A program made the position numbers and the translations under genes. A DNA stretch of 64,000 bases from contig CAVWAP010000004.1 in the NCBI GenBank assembly GCA_963753055.1, positions 372,001 to 436,000 on the forward strand, in the 5' to 3' direction. The first letter of the stretch is position 1. Every line of letters starts with the position of its first letter. Shown here piece by piece: positions 54,960-64,000 of the stretch. A model generated the notes under the pieces. That model saw only the letters and a program-made list of their open reading frames with translations. It had not been told where the DNA came from and ran no database searches. Source of the stretch: JAUWGC01 sp963753055 (GTDB lineage Bacteria; Bacteroidota; Bacteroidia; Bacteroidales; B18-G4).

Positions 54960-56245
54960 AAATTGATGTTTTGTTAGGCCTTCAATGGGGGGATGAAGGT
55001 AAAGGTAAAATAGTTGATGTCCTGGCTCCCAGGTATGATATTATTGCTCGCTTCCAGGGCGGCCCGAATGCAGGCCATACTATCGAATTTGACGGCAAGA
55101 AATTCATTCTGCACACTATTCCATCAGGTATATTTAATGAGGATACGATCAATGTCATAGGCAATGGTGTTATTATTGATCCTTATATCATACAAAAAGA
55201 GATCCTTAATCTGGCTGATCATGGGATCAAAGCAGAAAAGAACCTTTTAATCTCAAGGAAAGCCCATGTTATATTACCTTCTCATCGCATGTTGGATGCT
55301 GCATCCGAATCAGCTAAAGGCAAATCAAAAATTGGCTCAACTCTGAAAGGAATTGGCCCGGCTTATACTGATAAAGTAGGCCGTGATGGCATTCGGGTAG
55401 GTGATATCGGTTCGGACTCTTTCAAGGAAAAATATAAAACCTTAAAGCAGAAGCATATTCAGCAGGCAAGCCTGTTCAGTTATGATTACCAGGATTTTGC
55501 CATTGAAGGCATGAGCTTTGAGGAGTATGAAAAGGCCTGGTTTGAGGGTGTTGAATCATTGAAACAGTATCGTCATATCAATAGTGAATATTATATTAAT
55601 GAAGCATTGGATTCGGGCAAGCCCATTCTTGCAGAAGGGGCTCAGGGGACCATGCTGGATATTGATTTTGGATCATATCCTTTTGTTACTTCATCGAATA
55701 CCATTGCTTCGGGGGTATGTTCCGGGCTTGGTGTCTCACCACACCGCATTGGAGAGGTAATGGGTGTCTTCAAAGCTTACTGTACGCGTGTAGGAGGAGG
55801 CCCTTTCCCTTCGGAACTTCACGATAAAAATGGTGATATGATCAGGGATGAAGGGAAGGAGTTCGGATCCACTACGGGCAGGCCACGCCGCTGTGGTTGG
55901 CTCGACCTGGTGGCACTGAAATATGCTGTGATGCTAAATGGGGTCAGTAAGCTGTTTATGATGAAAACGGATGTGTTGAGCATATTTGAAAACCTGAAAG
56001 TAGGAACAAGCTACCTCTATAAGGGGGAAAAAGTTGACCAGCTGCCTTTTGAGTATTTTGAATCTGGACTTGATCCTGTTTATGCAGAACTTAAAGGATG
56101 GCATCAGGATATCACCAGTATTGCCAGTGCAGATCAATTACCAGGTGTACTTGCTGATTATATTAAGTTTATCGAAGAGGCAACCAATGTGCCAATTGGA
56201 ATCGTTTCGGTCGGACCAGACAGGTCCCAAACCATCATCAGGTAA
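54956..56245 (+). CDS. purA: Adenylosuccinate synthase
   Basis: GTP-dependent ligase that joins IMP and aspartate in the AMP branch of purine synthesis. GLQWGDEGKGKIVD at 8-21 (with catalytic Asp), GGPNAGHTI near 35, IGPAYTDKVGRDGIR near 130, EGAQGTMLDIDFGSYPFVTSS near 223 and TTGRPRRCGWLD near 300. The length (429 aa) is normal. The start overlaps the Fur-family stop, which couples the two. It ends three bases before the convergent infB stop. Confidence 0.97.
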   Translation: MKIDVLLGLQWGDEGKGKIVDVLAPRYDIIARFQGGPNAGHTIEFDGKKFILHTIPSGIFNEDTINVIGNGVIIDPYIIQKEILNLADHGIKAEKNLLISRKAHVILPSHRMLDAASESAKGKSKIGSTLKGIGPAYTDKVGRDGIRVGDIGSDSFKEKYKTLKQKHIQQASLFSYDYQDFAIEGMSFEEYEKAWFEGVESLKQYRHINSEYYINEALDSGKPILAEGAQGTMLDIDFGSYPFVTSSNTIASGVCSGLGVSPHRIGEVMGVFKAYCTRVGGGPFPSELHDKNGDMIRDEGKEFGSTTGRPRRCGWLDLVALKYAVMLNGVSKLFMMKTDVLSIFENLKVGTSYLYKGEKVDQLPFEYFESGLDPVYAELKGWHQDITSIASADQLPGVLADYIKFIEEATNVPIGIVSVGPDRSQTIIR

Positions 56246-56248
56246 AAT

Positions 56249-59176
56249 TTACAGGGTCCTCTTTACTTCTATTTCTTCGTAACCCTCAATAATATCCCCA
56301 ACTTTGATATCATTGAATCCATCAATATTCAGTCCGCATTCATAACCTGCCTGGACTTCTTTAGCATCATCCTTAAATCGCTTGAGCGATCCCAGCTTTC
56401 CGGTGTAAACAACGATACCATCACGGATCAGCCTAATTTTGGTGTTCCTGCTTATCTTACCGTCGAGCACCATACAACCGGCAATAGTACCCACCTTGGT
56501 GATCTTGAATGTCTCACGGATCTCAATATTACAAAGAATCTTTTCTTCAATATCTGGTGAGAGCATACCCTCAATTGCAGACTTGATCTCCTCGATGGCC
56601 TGGTAAATAATAGAATAAAGCCTGATGTCAATCTGTTCCTGCTCAGCCAGCTTTCTTGCACTTGGTGTGGGGCGTACCTGGAAACCAACAACGATAGCAT
56701 TGGATGCAGAAGCCAACAATACGTCTGATTCTGTGACAGCACCTACTGATTTATGAATGACGTTAACTTGTACTTCTCCAGTGGAGAGCTTTAATAATGA
56801 GTCAGATAACGCTTCCACAGACCCATCAACATCACCTTTCACGATCAGGTTCAGTTCCTTGAATTCCCCAATGGCTATTCGTCTTCCAATCTCATCCAGG
56901 GTCACATGCTTCTGTGTCCGGATACCTTGCTCACGCTGCAGCTGTTGTCTTTTAGTAGCAATAGTTTTGGCTTCTCGTTCATCTGTCATAACATTGAATC
57001 CATCACCGGCCTGTGGTGCACCATTAAGGCCGAGCATCAGGATAGGTGAGGATGGTCCAGTATCTTTAACCAATTGGTTTCTTTCATTATACATTGCTTT
57101 GACCTTGCCATAATGAGCTCCGGCTATTACCATATCTCCGGTATGTAAAGTTCCATTTTGCACCAGGATCTTAGCTACATACCCTTTACCTTTGTCCAAT
57201 GAGGACTCTATCACAGTACCCATTGCAGGTTTTTGAGAATTGCCTTTGAGTTCAAGTAACTCTGCCTCAAGTAAGACTTTTTCCAATAACAGATCAATAT
57301 TTGTACCTGATTTGGCAGAGATATCCTGGCTTTGATATTTCCCACCCCATTCTTCTATAAGAATATTCATCTCTGACAGGGCTTGCTTGATCTTGTCAGG
57401 ATTGGCATTAGCTTTGTCAATTTTATTGATAGCGAAGATAATAGGTACTCCTGCTGCATGGGCATGGTTGATGGCTTCTTTTGTTTGTGGCATCACATCA
57501 TCGTCAGCTGCAACAACAATAATAGCTATATCTGTTACCTTGGCACCTCTGGCACGCATGGCAGTAAAAGCTTCGTGACCCGGTGTATCGAGGAAGGTGA
57601 TACTTCTGCCATTATCAAGTGTTACCTCGTAAGCTCCGATATGCTGAGTAATACCTCCGGCCTCTCCGGCAACAACGTTGGCACTTCTGATATAATCAAG
57701 CAATTTTGTTTTACCATGGTCAACATGTCCCATAACGGTAACTATAGGTGACCTTTCTTCAGTGTCATCTTCATCAGTCGTTTCATCCATCAGGTCAATG
57801 GCTTCCTGGACTTCAACACTGACAAATTCCACCTTGTACCCGAATTCCTCTGCTACCAGAACAAGTGTCTCAGCGTCAAGTCGCTGATTTATTGATACGA
57901 AAAGACCTAAAGTCATACATGCGGATATCACTTCAGTAACCTGTGCATCCATCATGTTGGCAAGTTCATTAACTGTAACAAATTCAGTTACCTTAATGAT
58001 GCCTTGTTCTTCTTCAAGCTTTTTCTGCTCCTCCTCCTTTGTTTGCTGGCTGATTGCAGCACGCTTTAACCTTCTGTGCTTTGAGGCTTTGGATTTACCG
58101 GTTGGACTGAGCCTTGAAAGTGTTTCTTTAATCTGTTTTTGGATTTCCTCCTCGGAAACTTCAGGCTTTTGATCCTTACGGCGCCTGCCTTTTCCTTTAG
58201 CTGGTTCTTTATCTCCTCTTGAAGGCCTTTGTTGGCCAGCGCTGGAAGGCTGAGGCTTGGTGATGCGCCTCCGTTTTTTCTTTTTCTGTGCTATTTTTTC
58301 ATCCTTAGAAGAAGCAACAGGCTTCTTTTCCGGTTTCTTTACCTCAGGCAGGTCAATCTTATCAAGGATTTTTGGTCCTGTTAGCTTTTGAAATTCGGTT
58401 GGGATGAAATTCTCATCAGGACCTTCATCCACTACTTCAGGAACAACTTCTTCTGGTTCCGGGACTTCTTTAACAGGTGGTTCGACTGGTTCTTTAGCTT
58501 CTACAACCTTTTCTTCAGGTTTTTCTTCAGGCTTTTCTTCTTTCTTCTTGACGGCAGCAGCTTTGGTCTTCTTGGCTGGTCTGGTCTTTTGATTGATTGA
58601 ATCCAGGTCTATCTTTCCAACAACCTTGAGATCTTTACTGTCTTTTTCTTCCTTCTTTGCTTCGACTACTTTTTCTTCTTCTTCAACTTTTGTTTTTGTT
58701 GTTTTAGTAGCCTTTGCCGGTGCAGCCTTTTCAGCAGTTGTTTTAGTGGTTTCTTTCTTTGCAGCCGCAGGCTTCTTGGGTTTTGCTTTTGTTTCTGTTT
58801 CTGCTTTTGCTTTTTCTTTTTCCTTTTCTTCTATTTCTGCCTCAGCTTCAACAGGGCTGGATGTAACAGTCTTGATAATGAACTCTTCCTGTTCCTTCTC
58901 TACTGTTTCTTTCTTTTCAGCACGGCGTGAGTCATCGATGGAGACAGTTTCATGTTCCCCTCCATCAAATACGATCTTTAGGGATTCTTCCTTAACTGTC
59001 TTCTCATTTTGAAATTCCTGAATAAGCATCTCATAAAGATCATCTCCGATCTTTGAGTTTGGCTTGGGCTCAACTTCATGTCCTTTTTTAGCCAGGAATT
59101 CCACAATAGTGTGAATCCCGACGTTGAACTCCCTTGCCGCTTTACTTAATCTGGTTCCTTTTGAAACTTCCGCCAT
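56249..59176 (-). CDS. infB: Translation initiation factor IF-2
   Basis: GTPase that brings fMet-tRNA to the 30S subunit. The N-terminal 340 residues are long, low-complexity and rich in Lys/Glu/Ala/Pro, as usual in this phylum. The G domain starts near 478: GHVDHGKTKLLD, AGGITQHIGAYEV, DTPGHEAFTAMRARGA, NKIDKA. The C-terminal domains C1 and C2 follow and end GDIIEGYEEIEVKRTL. It lies 54 bases downstream of nusA in the conserved rimP-nusA-infB order. Confidence 0.97.
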   Translation of the reverse strand: MAEVSKGTRLSKAAREFNVGIHTIVEFLAKKGHEVEPKPNSKIGDDLYEMLIQEFQNEKTVKEESLKIVFDGGEHETVSIDDSRRAEKKETVEKEQEEFIIKTVTSSPVEAEAEIEEKEKEKAKAETETKAKPKKPAAAKKETTKTTAEKAAPAKATKTTKTKVEEEEKVVEAKKEEKDSKDLKVVGKIDLDSINQKTRPAKKTKAAAVKKKEEKPEEKPEEKVVEAKEPVEPPVKEVPEPEEVVPEVVDEGPDENFIPTEFQKLTGPKILDKIDLPEVKKPEKKPVASSKDEKIAQKKKKRRRITKPQPSSAGQQRPSRGDKEPAKGKGRRRKDQKPEVSEEEIQKQIKETLSRLSPTGKSKASKHRRLKRAAISQQTKEEEQKKLEEEQGIIKVTEFVTVNELANMMDAQVTEVISACMTLGLFVSINQRLDAETLVLVAEEFGYKVEFVSVEVQEAIDLMDETTDEDDTEERSPIVTVMGHVDHGKTKLLDYIRSANVVAGEAGGITQHIGAYEVTLDNGRSITFLDTPGHEAFTAMRARGAKVTDIAIIVVAADDDVMPQTKEAINHAHAAGVPIIFAINKIDKANANPDKIKQALSEMNILIEEWGGKYQSQDISAKSGTNIDLLLEKVLLEAELLELKGNSQKPAMGTVIESSLDKGKGYVAKILVQNGTLHTGDMVIAGAHYGKVKAMYNERNQLVKDTGPSSPILMLGLNGAPQAGDGFNVMTDEREAKTIATKRQQLQREQGIRTQKHVTLDEIGRRIAIGEFKELNLIVKGDVDGSVEALSDSLLKLSTGEVQVNVIHKSVGAVTESDVLLASASNAIVVGFQVRPTPSARKLAEQEQIDIRLYSIIYQAIEEIKSAIEGMLSPDIEEKILCNIEIRETFKITKVGTIAGCMVLDGKISRNTKIRLIRDGIVVYTGKLGSLKRFKDDAKEVQAGYECGLNIDGFNDIKVGDIIEGYEEIEVKRTL

Positions 59177-59230
59177 ATAGTCCTTATTACCTGCTCTTTT
59201 TGCCGAAAACAGTTGTCAAAAATAATACTT

Positions 59231-60467
59231 TTATTCAAATTCCGCTTTAAGGATGCGGACTACCTCGTTAATTGTCTCTTCTTCCAGGTCGGTTCTTTTT
59301 ACCAGTTCTTTGGGTTCAAGCTCCAGTACGCTTTTAGCAGTATCACATCCAATGCTTTTCAACTCATCAATGATCCACTGATCGATTTCATCTGAAAACT
59401 CCTGAAGATCAACATCCTCAGAGTCGATATCCGTATCACGGTAAACATCAATCTCAAAGCCAGTCAGCTTGCCTGCAAGCTTAATGTTAAACCCTCCCTT
59501 TCCAATAGCAAGTGAGACCTGGTCAGGTTTCATATATACCTCGGCCCTGTTGCTGTTATCATCAATTTTGATGGATGAGATCTTTGCCGGACTGAGTGCT
59601 CTTGAGATGTAAAGGGTTGGGTTGCTTGTAAAGTTGATCACATCGATATTCTCATTCTTCAACTCCCTTACAATACCATGGATACGTGATCCTTTCATTC
59701 CTACACAAGCACCTACAGGGTCAATCCTGTCATCATAAGATTCAACGGCAATCTTTGCCCTCTCACCTGGTACCCTTACAATATTCTTTATCGTGATTAG
59801 CCCATCATATACTTCCGGTACTTCAGATTCAAACAAGCGCTCAAGAAAGATTGGCGATGTCCTGGACAGTATAATATAAGGTGTAGCATTTTTCATCTCT
59901 ACCTTGGAAACAACTGCCCGGATTGTGTCACCCTTGCGATAAAAATCAGAAGGGATCTGCTCGGATTTAGGAAGGATCAGTTCAATATATTCGTCATCCA
60001 GTACAAGTATTTCCTTTTTCCAAACCTGGTATACCTCGCCGGTAATAATCTCACCTATCTTTTCTTTATATTTTCGGTAAATAATGTCTTTTTCATATTC
60101 CTGGATCTTGGAGATCAGGTTCTGCCGGATAGTTAATATCTCTCTCCTGCCAAAATCCAACAATTTCATTTCTTCTGAAACTTCTTCACCAACTTCAAAG
60201 TCTGGCTCAATCTTAATTGCCTCGAGATAATGCAATTTCCAGGTTATCGTCCTCAACAGCTCCATCTTCAACAATTTCCCTGTTTCTCCATATCTCGAGG
60301 TCACCCTTATCAATGTTAACGATGATGTCAAAATTTTCATCAGAACCAAACTTCTTGGCCAGCATATGCCTGAAAATATCCTCGATGATACGCATCAAGG
60401 TTTCCCTGTCAATATTCTTGAATTCCTTAAACTCCGAAAAGGTTTCGACTAAATTGATTCCTTCCAT
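59231..60467 (-). CDS. nusA: Transcription factor NusA, one-base frameshift in the N-terminal domain
   Basis: NusA binds RNA polymerase and nascent RNA in pausing, termination and antitermination. The first 80 codons (from 60467, MEGINLVETFSEFKEF) give the N-terminal domain and then hit a stop; the other frame continues with EAIKIEPDFEVGEE and the S1, KH1 and KH2 domains (GACVGMKGSRIHGIVRELKN, VSLAIGKGGFNIKLAG). Removing one base at about 60224 (within CTCGAG) restores a continuous NLEIALSEAIKIEPDFEVG. The length is 1237 bp, one over a multiple of three; the corrected protein has about 411 aa. As nusA is usually essential, a sequencing error is the likeliest cause. Confidence 0.9.
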
Positions 60468-60479
60468 TTTTTTATATAC

Positions 60480-60944
60480 TTATGTTTTTTTAAATGTAAT
60501 AACAACTTTGGCTTCTTTGACCTGGTTGAAACTTATAAACTCTTCTTTAATTTCTTTATCTGTTTTCTTTTTTTTCTTATCTGATCCGGGGATAATTAGA
60601 ATTCCATCTTTCTGAGCTTTAATAAGCTTTCCTTTCTTCTTTGAACCATCTGATAACAAGATGCTTAATGATCTCCCCTCATTCTTTTCATATTGCCTGA
60701 GCAGTTTTAATGGCTGATCCAGTCCGTGAGATGATACATTCAGTGAAAAATCCTCTGAATCTCTGTCCAGGTTAGATTCAATATGCTTGCTCAGTCCAAT
60801 GCAATCCTGTAACTTAACTCCCTCATCACTGTCAATGAACACAAGGATAGTGTTACCTGGCTTAATTATAAGCTCCACCAGGAAAATATCTGTTCCCTTT
60901 AAATGCTCCTCAATCAGCTTCTTTATTTGTTTTTCCTTTATCAT
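60480..60944 (-). CDS. rimP: Ribosome maturation factor RimP
   Basis: A 154-aa protein that assists maturation of the 30S subunit. I start at ATG 60944 (MIKEKQIKKL); the frame stays open for 45 more codons, but these overlap a terminator and tRNA-Gln. Features: FLVELIIKPGNTILVFIDSDEG near 28, SKHIESNLDR, and the family block VSSHGLDQPLKLLRQYEKN near 82. The C-terminal SH3-like part is unusually lysine-rich (DKKKKKTDKEIKEE). It is followed by nusA after 12 bases. Confidence 0.92.
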   Translation of the reverse strand: MIKEKQIKKLIEEHLKGTDIFLVELIIKPGNTILVFIDSDEGVKLQDCIGLSKHIESNLDRDSEDFSLNVSSHGLDQPLKLLRQYEKNEGRSLSILLSDGSKKKGKLIKAQKDGILIIPGSDKKKKKTDKEIKEEFISFNQVKEAKVVITFKKT

Positions 60945-60964
60945 AAAACTAGTATCCAACAAAA

Positions 60965-60984
60965 GAGGGGACTTCCGTCCCCTC
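60965..60984 (-). terminator. Rho-independent terminator after tRNA-Gln
   Basis: Perfect 8-bp stem GAGGGGAC/GTCCCCTC with a four-base loop, followed on the minus strand by TTTTGTT. It lies 21 bases after the tRNA and 20 bases before the rimP start. Confidence 0.85.
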
Positions 60985-61005
60985 AAATCTACCTTCGTCT
61001 TTTTG

Positions 61006-61078
61006 TTGTCCGACCAGGGCTCGAACCTGGACTCTTCTGAACCAAAATCAGACGTGTTGCCAGTTACACCATCGGACA
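61006..61078 (-). tRNA. tRNA-Gln (anticodon TTG)
   Basis: 73-base cloverleaf on the minus strand. The acceptor stem TGTCCGA pairs with TCGGACA, discriminator A. The anticodon stem TCTGA/TCAGA encloses the loop TTTTGGT, giving anticodon TTG, which reads CAA (Gln). The T-arm CCAGG-TTCGAGC-CCTGG is standard. The 3' CCA is not encoded. Confidence 0.95.
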
Positions 61079-61281
61079 AACTATTCCTTAAGAATTAAGG
61101 ACTGCAAAGATAGTAAATATTTTTCAAATCCAAAAAAATTATTTACTTAAAAGCTTCTATCTAACACCCTTGATGCCTTAATTTTTAATGTTAAATTTTC
61201 ATAATTTATACATTGTAGAAGCGATGTTTGTTACAAAATTCCTATTTTCGCTCTTTATTTAAAGGGCATAAATTCAAGCAA

Positions 61282-64000
61282 ATGGAAAAATTTAAGAAAC
61301 TTAACAACATTGTGGGATGGGTAGTCTTTGCGATCGCTACCATGGTATATTTCCTGACCCTGGAACCAACTGCAAGCTGGTGGGATTGTGGGGAATATAT
61401 AGCCACAGCGTATAAACTTCAGGTTGGTCATCCACCCGGAGCCCCATTATTCCAGCTCCTGGGGCGGTTCTTTTCCCTCTTTGCTTTTGGCGATACCAGC
61501 CAGGTTGCCCTTATGATCAATGCGATGTCGGCCCTGTCCAGCAGTTTTACTATCCTGTTCCTGTTCTGGACCATCACGATGCTGTCCAGGAAAATTGTTG
61601 CACCAGACTTTAAGTTTACTGATGGTAAGATCTATGCCATCCTCGGAAGTGGCGCTGTTGGTGCTCTGGCCTACACATTTTCAGATTCATTCTGGTTTTC
61701 AGCTGTTGAAGGAGAAGTATATGCCATGTCAGCCTTCTTTTCAGCCATTGTATTCTGGGCAATACTAAAATGGGAATTAGTGGCTGATGAAAAGCACGCT
61801 TACAGATGGATCATTCTGATTGCCTACCTGGTTGGACTATCTATCGGTGTGCACCTCTTGAACCTCCTTGCTATACCGGCAGTCTCATTCGTTTATTACT
61901 TCAAGAAATATAAGCCGACAAGCAAAGGAATTATTCTGACCGCTGCTATATCATTCCTGGTCCTTACTGTGATCATGTATATCATAATTCCTGGAATTGT
62001 GGAACTATCCAGTGTATTTGAGTTATTCTTCGTTAATTCAATCGGATTACCATTCAATACTGGAACGGTATTTTATTTTATCTTGCTTATCGGCTTAATC
62101 GTATGGGGATTAAAGTATACAAGAAAGAAACAGAAAGTGGTTTTAAACACAGCCATCCTCTCTTTCGTGTTTATTCTCATCGGGTACTCATCTTTCTTTT
62201 TATTGATCATCCGGTCGAATGCCAATACACCAATTGATGAGAACAGTCCTGAAGATGCCATTTCCCTGCTTTCTTATCTTAACAGGGAGCAATACGGTGA
62301 TTGGCCCTTATTCCATGGCCAGTATTTTAATGCACCTATAGTGGATTATGGTGACAGGTCCCCGGTCTACGTCAAAAATAAGGAAAAAGGGAAATATATT
62401 GTGACTGATGACAGGAAAAACTCTGTCCCTGTGTACGATCCAAGGTTCACTACTATTTTCCCGAGGATGTGGAGCGACCAGAAGCCTGAACACCCCAGGA
62501 TGTACAAGAGATACATGGGAGATGGTATTCCGGAAAGAGTTACCAAGGCTGATGGCGAAACAGAGATAGTTAAAAAACCCACTTTTGGTGATAACCTTAA
62601 CTATTTCTTCTCCTACCAGGTTGGCCATATGTATTTCCGCTATTTTATGTGGAATTTTGCAGGCCGGCAAAATAATATTGAAAGCCAGGGCGAGCCGGAA
62701 CACGGTAACTGGATCAGCGGTATTGGTTTTATTGATAACTGGAGGCTGGGAGATCAGAGTAACCTGCCGGAAAGCATGCGTAACCCGGCCCATAATAAAT
62801 TCTATTTTCTGCCTTTGATATTAGGTCTGATAGGCTTGTTCTTTCATATGAATACCAATAAAAAAGATGCACTCATTGTTGCACTGCTGTTTTTCATGAC
62901 GGGCATAGCCATCATTGTTTACCTTAACCAGTACCCTTTTCAACCCAGGGAAAGGGATTATGCTTATGCCGGGTCTTTCTATGCTTTTTCAATCTGGATT
63001 GGCCTGGGCGTGCTGTCAATATACAATGCTTTATCAAAGAGAATCAAACAGCATCATGCTGTTGCCATTGCCACTACAATGGCCTGCCTGGTCCTGGTGC
63101 CCGGCATCATGGCAAAAGATGGTTGGGATGATCATGACCGGTCAGGAAAATATGCTGCTCTTGATTTTGCAAAGAATTATCTCAATTCCTGTGCCCCTAA
63201 TTCGATTTTGATCACAAACGGGGATAATGATACTTTCCCACTCTGGTATGCACAGGAGGTTGAAGGTGTCAGAACCGATGTCAGGGTTGTAAATTATATG
63301 CTGGCATCCGGATACTGGTATATTCACCAGCTGGGAACAAAGATCTATGATTCGGACCGACTGCCATTTACACTTACGCCCAGGCAGTATGACAAGGGTG
63401 TGAATCAGTATATACCATATTATAACCGGAATTTGCCCGATTATGTTGAAGTGAAGGATATTATTGATTTTATTGCTGATGATAGCGAACGCAGTAAACT
63501 CCCGCTTCAATCAGGGGAGAAGATCAACTATATCCCTACAAAAAGGCTGAAGCTGACCATTGACTCAGCAACAGTCGTTAATAATGGTATCGTTCCTCCA
63601 GAGCTGGCCGATAAGATCGTTCCCGAGATTAAATGGACAATCAGGCAAAATGCCCTTTATAAAAATGACCTGATGTTTCTTGATTTCCTGGCATCCAGCA
63701 ATTGGGACAGGCCAATCTATTTTGCCAATCCTTCCTCAATGAATAAGGTGTTTAATGTAGATAAGTATTGCCACATGGAAGGATTCGTTTATCGCTTCAT
63801 GCCGGTCAAGGCCAAGGAATATATTTCTGGTATCGGCGGAGTCTCAACCGATATTTCATATGATATCATGATGAATAAATGCGATTGGGGTAACTTGAAT
63901 GATCCTGCAGTTACTATTGATAGGGAAACTTACCGAAACTCCAGGATGCCCAAGCAAAACTTCTTGAGATTGGCCCAGGGGCTTATCAATGAAAACAAGC
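61282..64000 (+). CDS. DUF2723 (GT117) membrane protein, N-terminal part
   Basis: Runs off the right edge after 906 codons. The N-terminal half has about ten membrane helices; between the first two is LEPTASWWDCGEYIATAY with an Asp-Cys-Gly-Glu motif, then LQVGHPPGAPLFQLLGR, both typical of DUF2723 (PF11028, also called GT117). The family is related to TMEM260, a eukaryotic protein O-mannosyltransferase, so a sugar-transfer role with a lipid-linked donor is likely. FQPRERDYAYAGSFYAFSIW near residue 552 is another family block. The C-terminal part, probably with TPR-like helices, lies outside the window. The ATG at 61282 gives a short polar start before helix 1. Confidence 0.9.
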   Translation, partial: MEKFKKLNNIVGWVVFAIATMVYFLTLEPTASWWDCGEYIATAYKLQVGHPPGAPLFQLLGRFFSLFAFGDTSQVALMINAMSALSSSFTILFLFWTITMLSRKIVAPDFKFTDGKIYAILGSGAVGALAYTFSDSFWFSAVEGEVYAMSAFFSAIVFWAILKWELVADEKHAYRWIILIAYLVGLSIGVHLLNLLAIPAVSFVYYFKKYKPTSKGIILTAAISFLVLTVIMYIIIPGIVELSSVFELFFVNSIGLPFNTGTVFYFILLIGLIVWGLKYTRKKQKVVLNTAILSFVFILIGYSSFFLLIIRSNANTPIDENSPEDAISLLSYLNREQYGDWPLFHGQYFNAPIVDYGDRSPVYVKNKEKGKYIVTDDRKNSVPVYDPRFTTIFPRMWSDQKPEHPRMYKRYMGDGIPERVTKADGETEIVKKPTFGDNLNYFFSYQVGHMYFRYFMWNFAGRQNNIESQGEPEHGNWISGIGFIDNWRLGDQSNLPESMRNPAHNKFYFLPLILGLIGLFFHMNTNKKDALIVALLFFMTGIAIIVYLNQYPFQPRERDYAYAGSFYAFSIWIGLGVLSIYNALSKRIKQHHAVAIATTMACLVLVPGIMAKDGWDDHDRSGKYAALDFAKNYLNSCAPNSILITNGDNDTFPLWYAQEVEGVRTDVRVVNYMLASGYWYIHQLGTKIYDSDRLPFTLTPRQYDKGVNQYIPYYNRNLPDYVEVKDIIDFIADDSERSKLPLQSGEKINYIPTKRLKLTIDSATVVNNGIVPPELADKIVPEIKWTIRQNALYKNDLMFLDFLASSNWDRPIYFANPSSMNKVFNVDKYCHMEGFVYRFMPVKAKEYISGIGGVSTDISYDIMMNKCDWGNLNDPAVTIDRETYRNSRMPKQNFLRLAQGLINENK

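Noticed and set aside
58388..59012. Ser/Phe-rich open frames opposite the N-terminus of infB
   Set aside because: They are the complement of the Lys/Glu/Ala-rich low-complexity region of IF-2.
60945..61079. In-frame extension of rimP upstream to 61079
   Set aside because: It would translate the tRNA-Gln gene and its terminator; the RimP family starts at MIKEKQ.

Overview
The window is from a member of the Bacteroidota, probably a Bacteroidales-like lineage known from an environmental assembly. The evidence is AT-rich DNA, promoters of the Bacteroidota type (TTG near -33 and TAnnTTTG near -7), few Shine-Dalgarno sites, two kinds of type IX secretion (T9SS) C-terminal signal, a DUF4271-hemD-rnpA gene string, GIN-domain and PID-CTERM-like proteins, and a Na+-translocating NADH:quinone reductase. 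No phage, transposase, rRNA or CRISPR array was seen. One tRNA (Gln) is present.

Layout. 1-4676: the end of nqrB, then nqrCDEF, the flavin transferase gene apbE and a convergent four-cysteine membrane protein that looks like the Na+-NQR maturation factor NqrM. 4718-10062 (minus): rRNA/tRNA methyltransferase, ChaN-like protein, C-terminal processing protease, rnpA, hemD, DUF4271. 10175-18106: adk, then an acetate module (ADP-forming acyl-CoA synthetase fused to a GNAT domain, OFA-type MFS carrier, AMP-forming Acs, outer-membrane porin). 18252-22431 (minus): YebC, a GIN-domain/beta-barrel fusion, and an ECF sigma/anti-sigma pair whose junction carries an octamer repeat.

22777-40532 is the accessory centrepiece: a curli-type functional amyloid locus. 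A soluble PAS histidine kinase, a REC-PAS-LuxR regulator and a stand-alone receiver precede a decayed curlin remnant, a full-length but dead giant curlin gene, and five intact curlin-repeat proteins (590, 697, 222, 295 and 193 aa). These are followed by csgE, csgF, csgG, a beta-propeller lipoprotein and another receiver. A recurring palindrome (RGTA-N3/4-TACC) followed by ATTG and, 20-21 nt later, a -7 box lies upstream of most of these units, including the dead ones. I infer that this is the operator of a regulon, with the LuxR-type regulator as a CsgD analogue.

40932-45278: a large T9SS-secreted protein broken by one frameshift, a PID-CTERM-like small protein and a lectin-fold lipoprotein. 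45305-52022: lepA, a tandem GAPDH pair in which the first member has lost the catalytic cysteine, and an 872-aa T9SS protein of the gliding-motility C-terminal type. 52141-61078: rsh (RelA/SpoT), a Fur-family regulator, purA, and the minus-strand tRNA-Gln-rimP-nusA-infB group, in which nusA carries a one-base frameshift. 61282 to the end: the N-terminal 906 codons of a DUF2723 (GT117) membrane protein.

Short tandem repeats recur in intergenic DNA. Two arrays 18 kb apart each hold nine copies of the heptamer AACYTAT. Single-base frameshifts in nusA and in the T9SS gene may be sequencing errors; the damage in the giant curlin copy is too extensive for that explanation.
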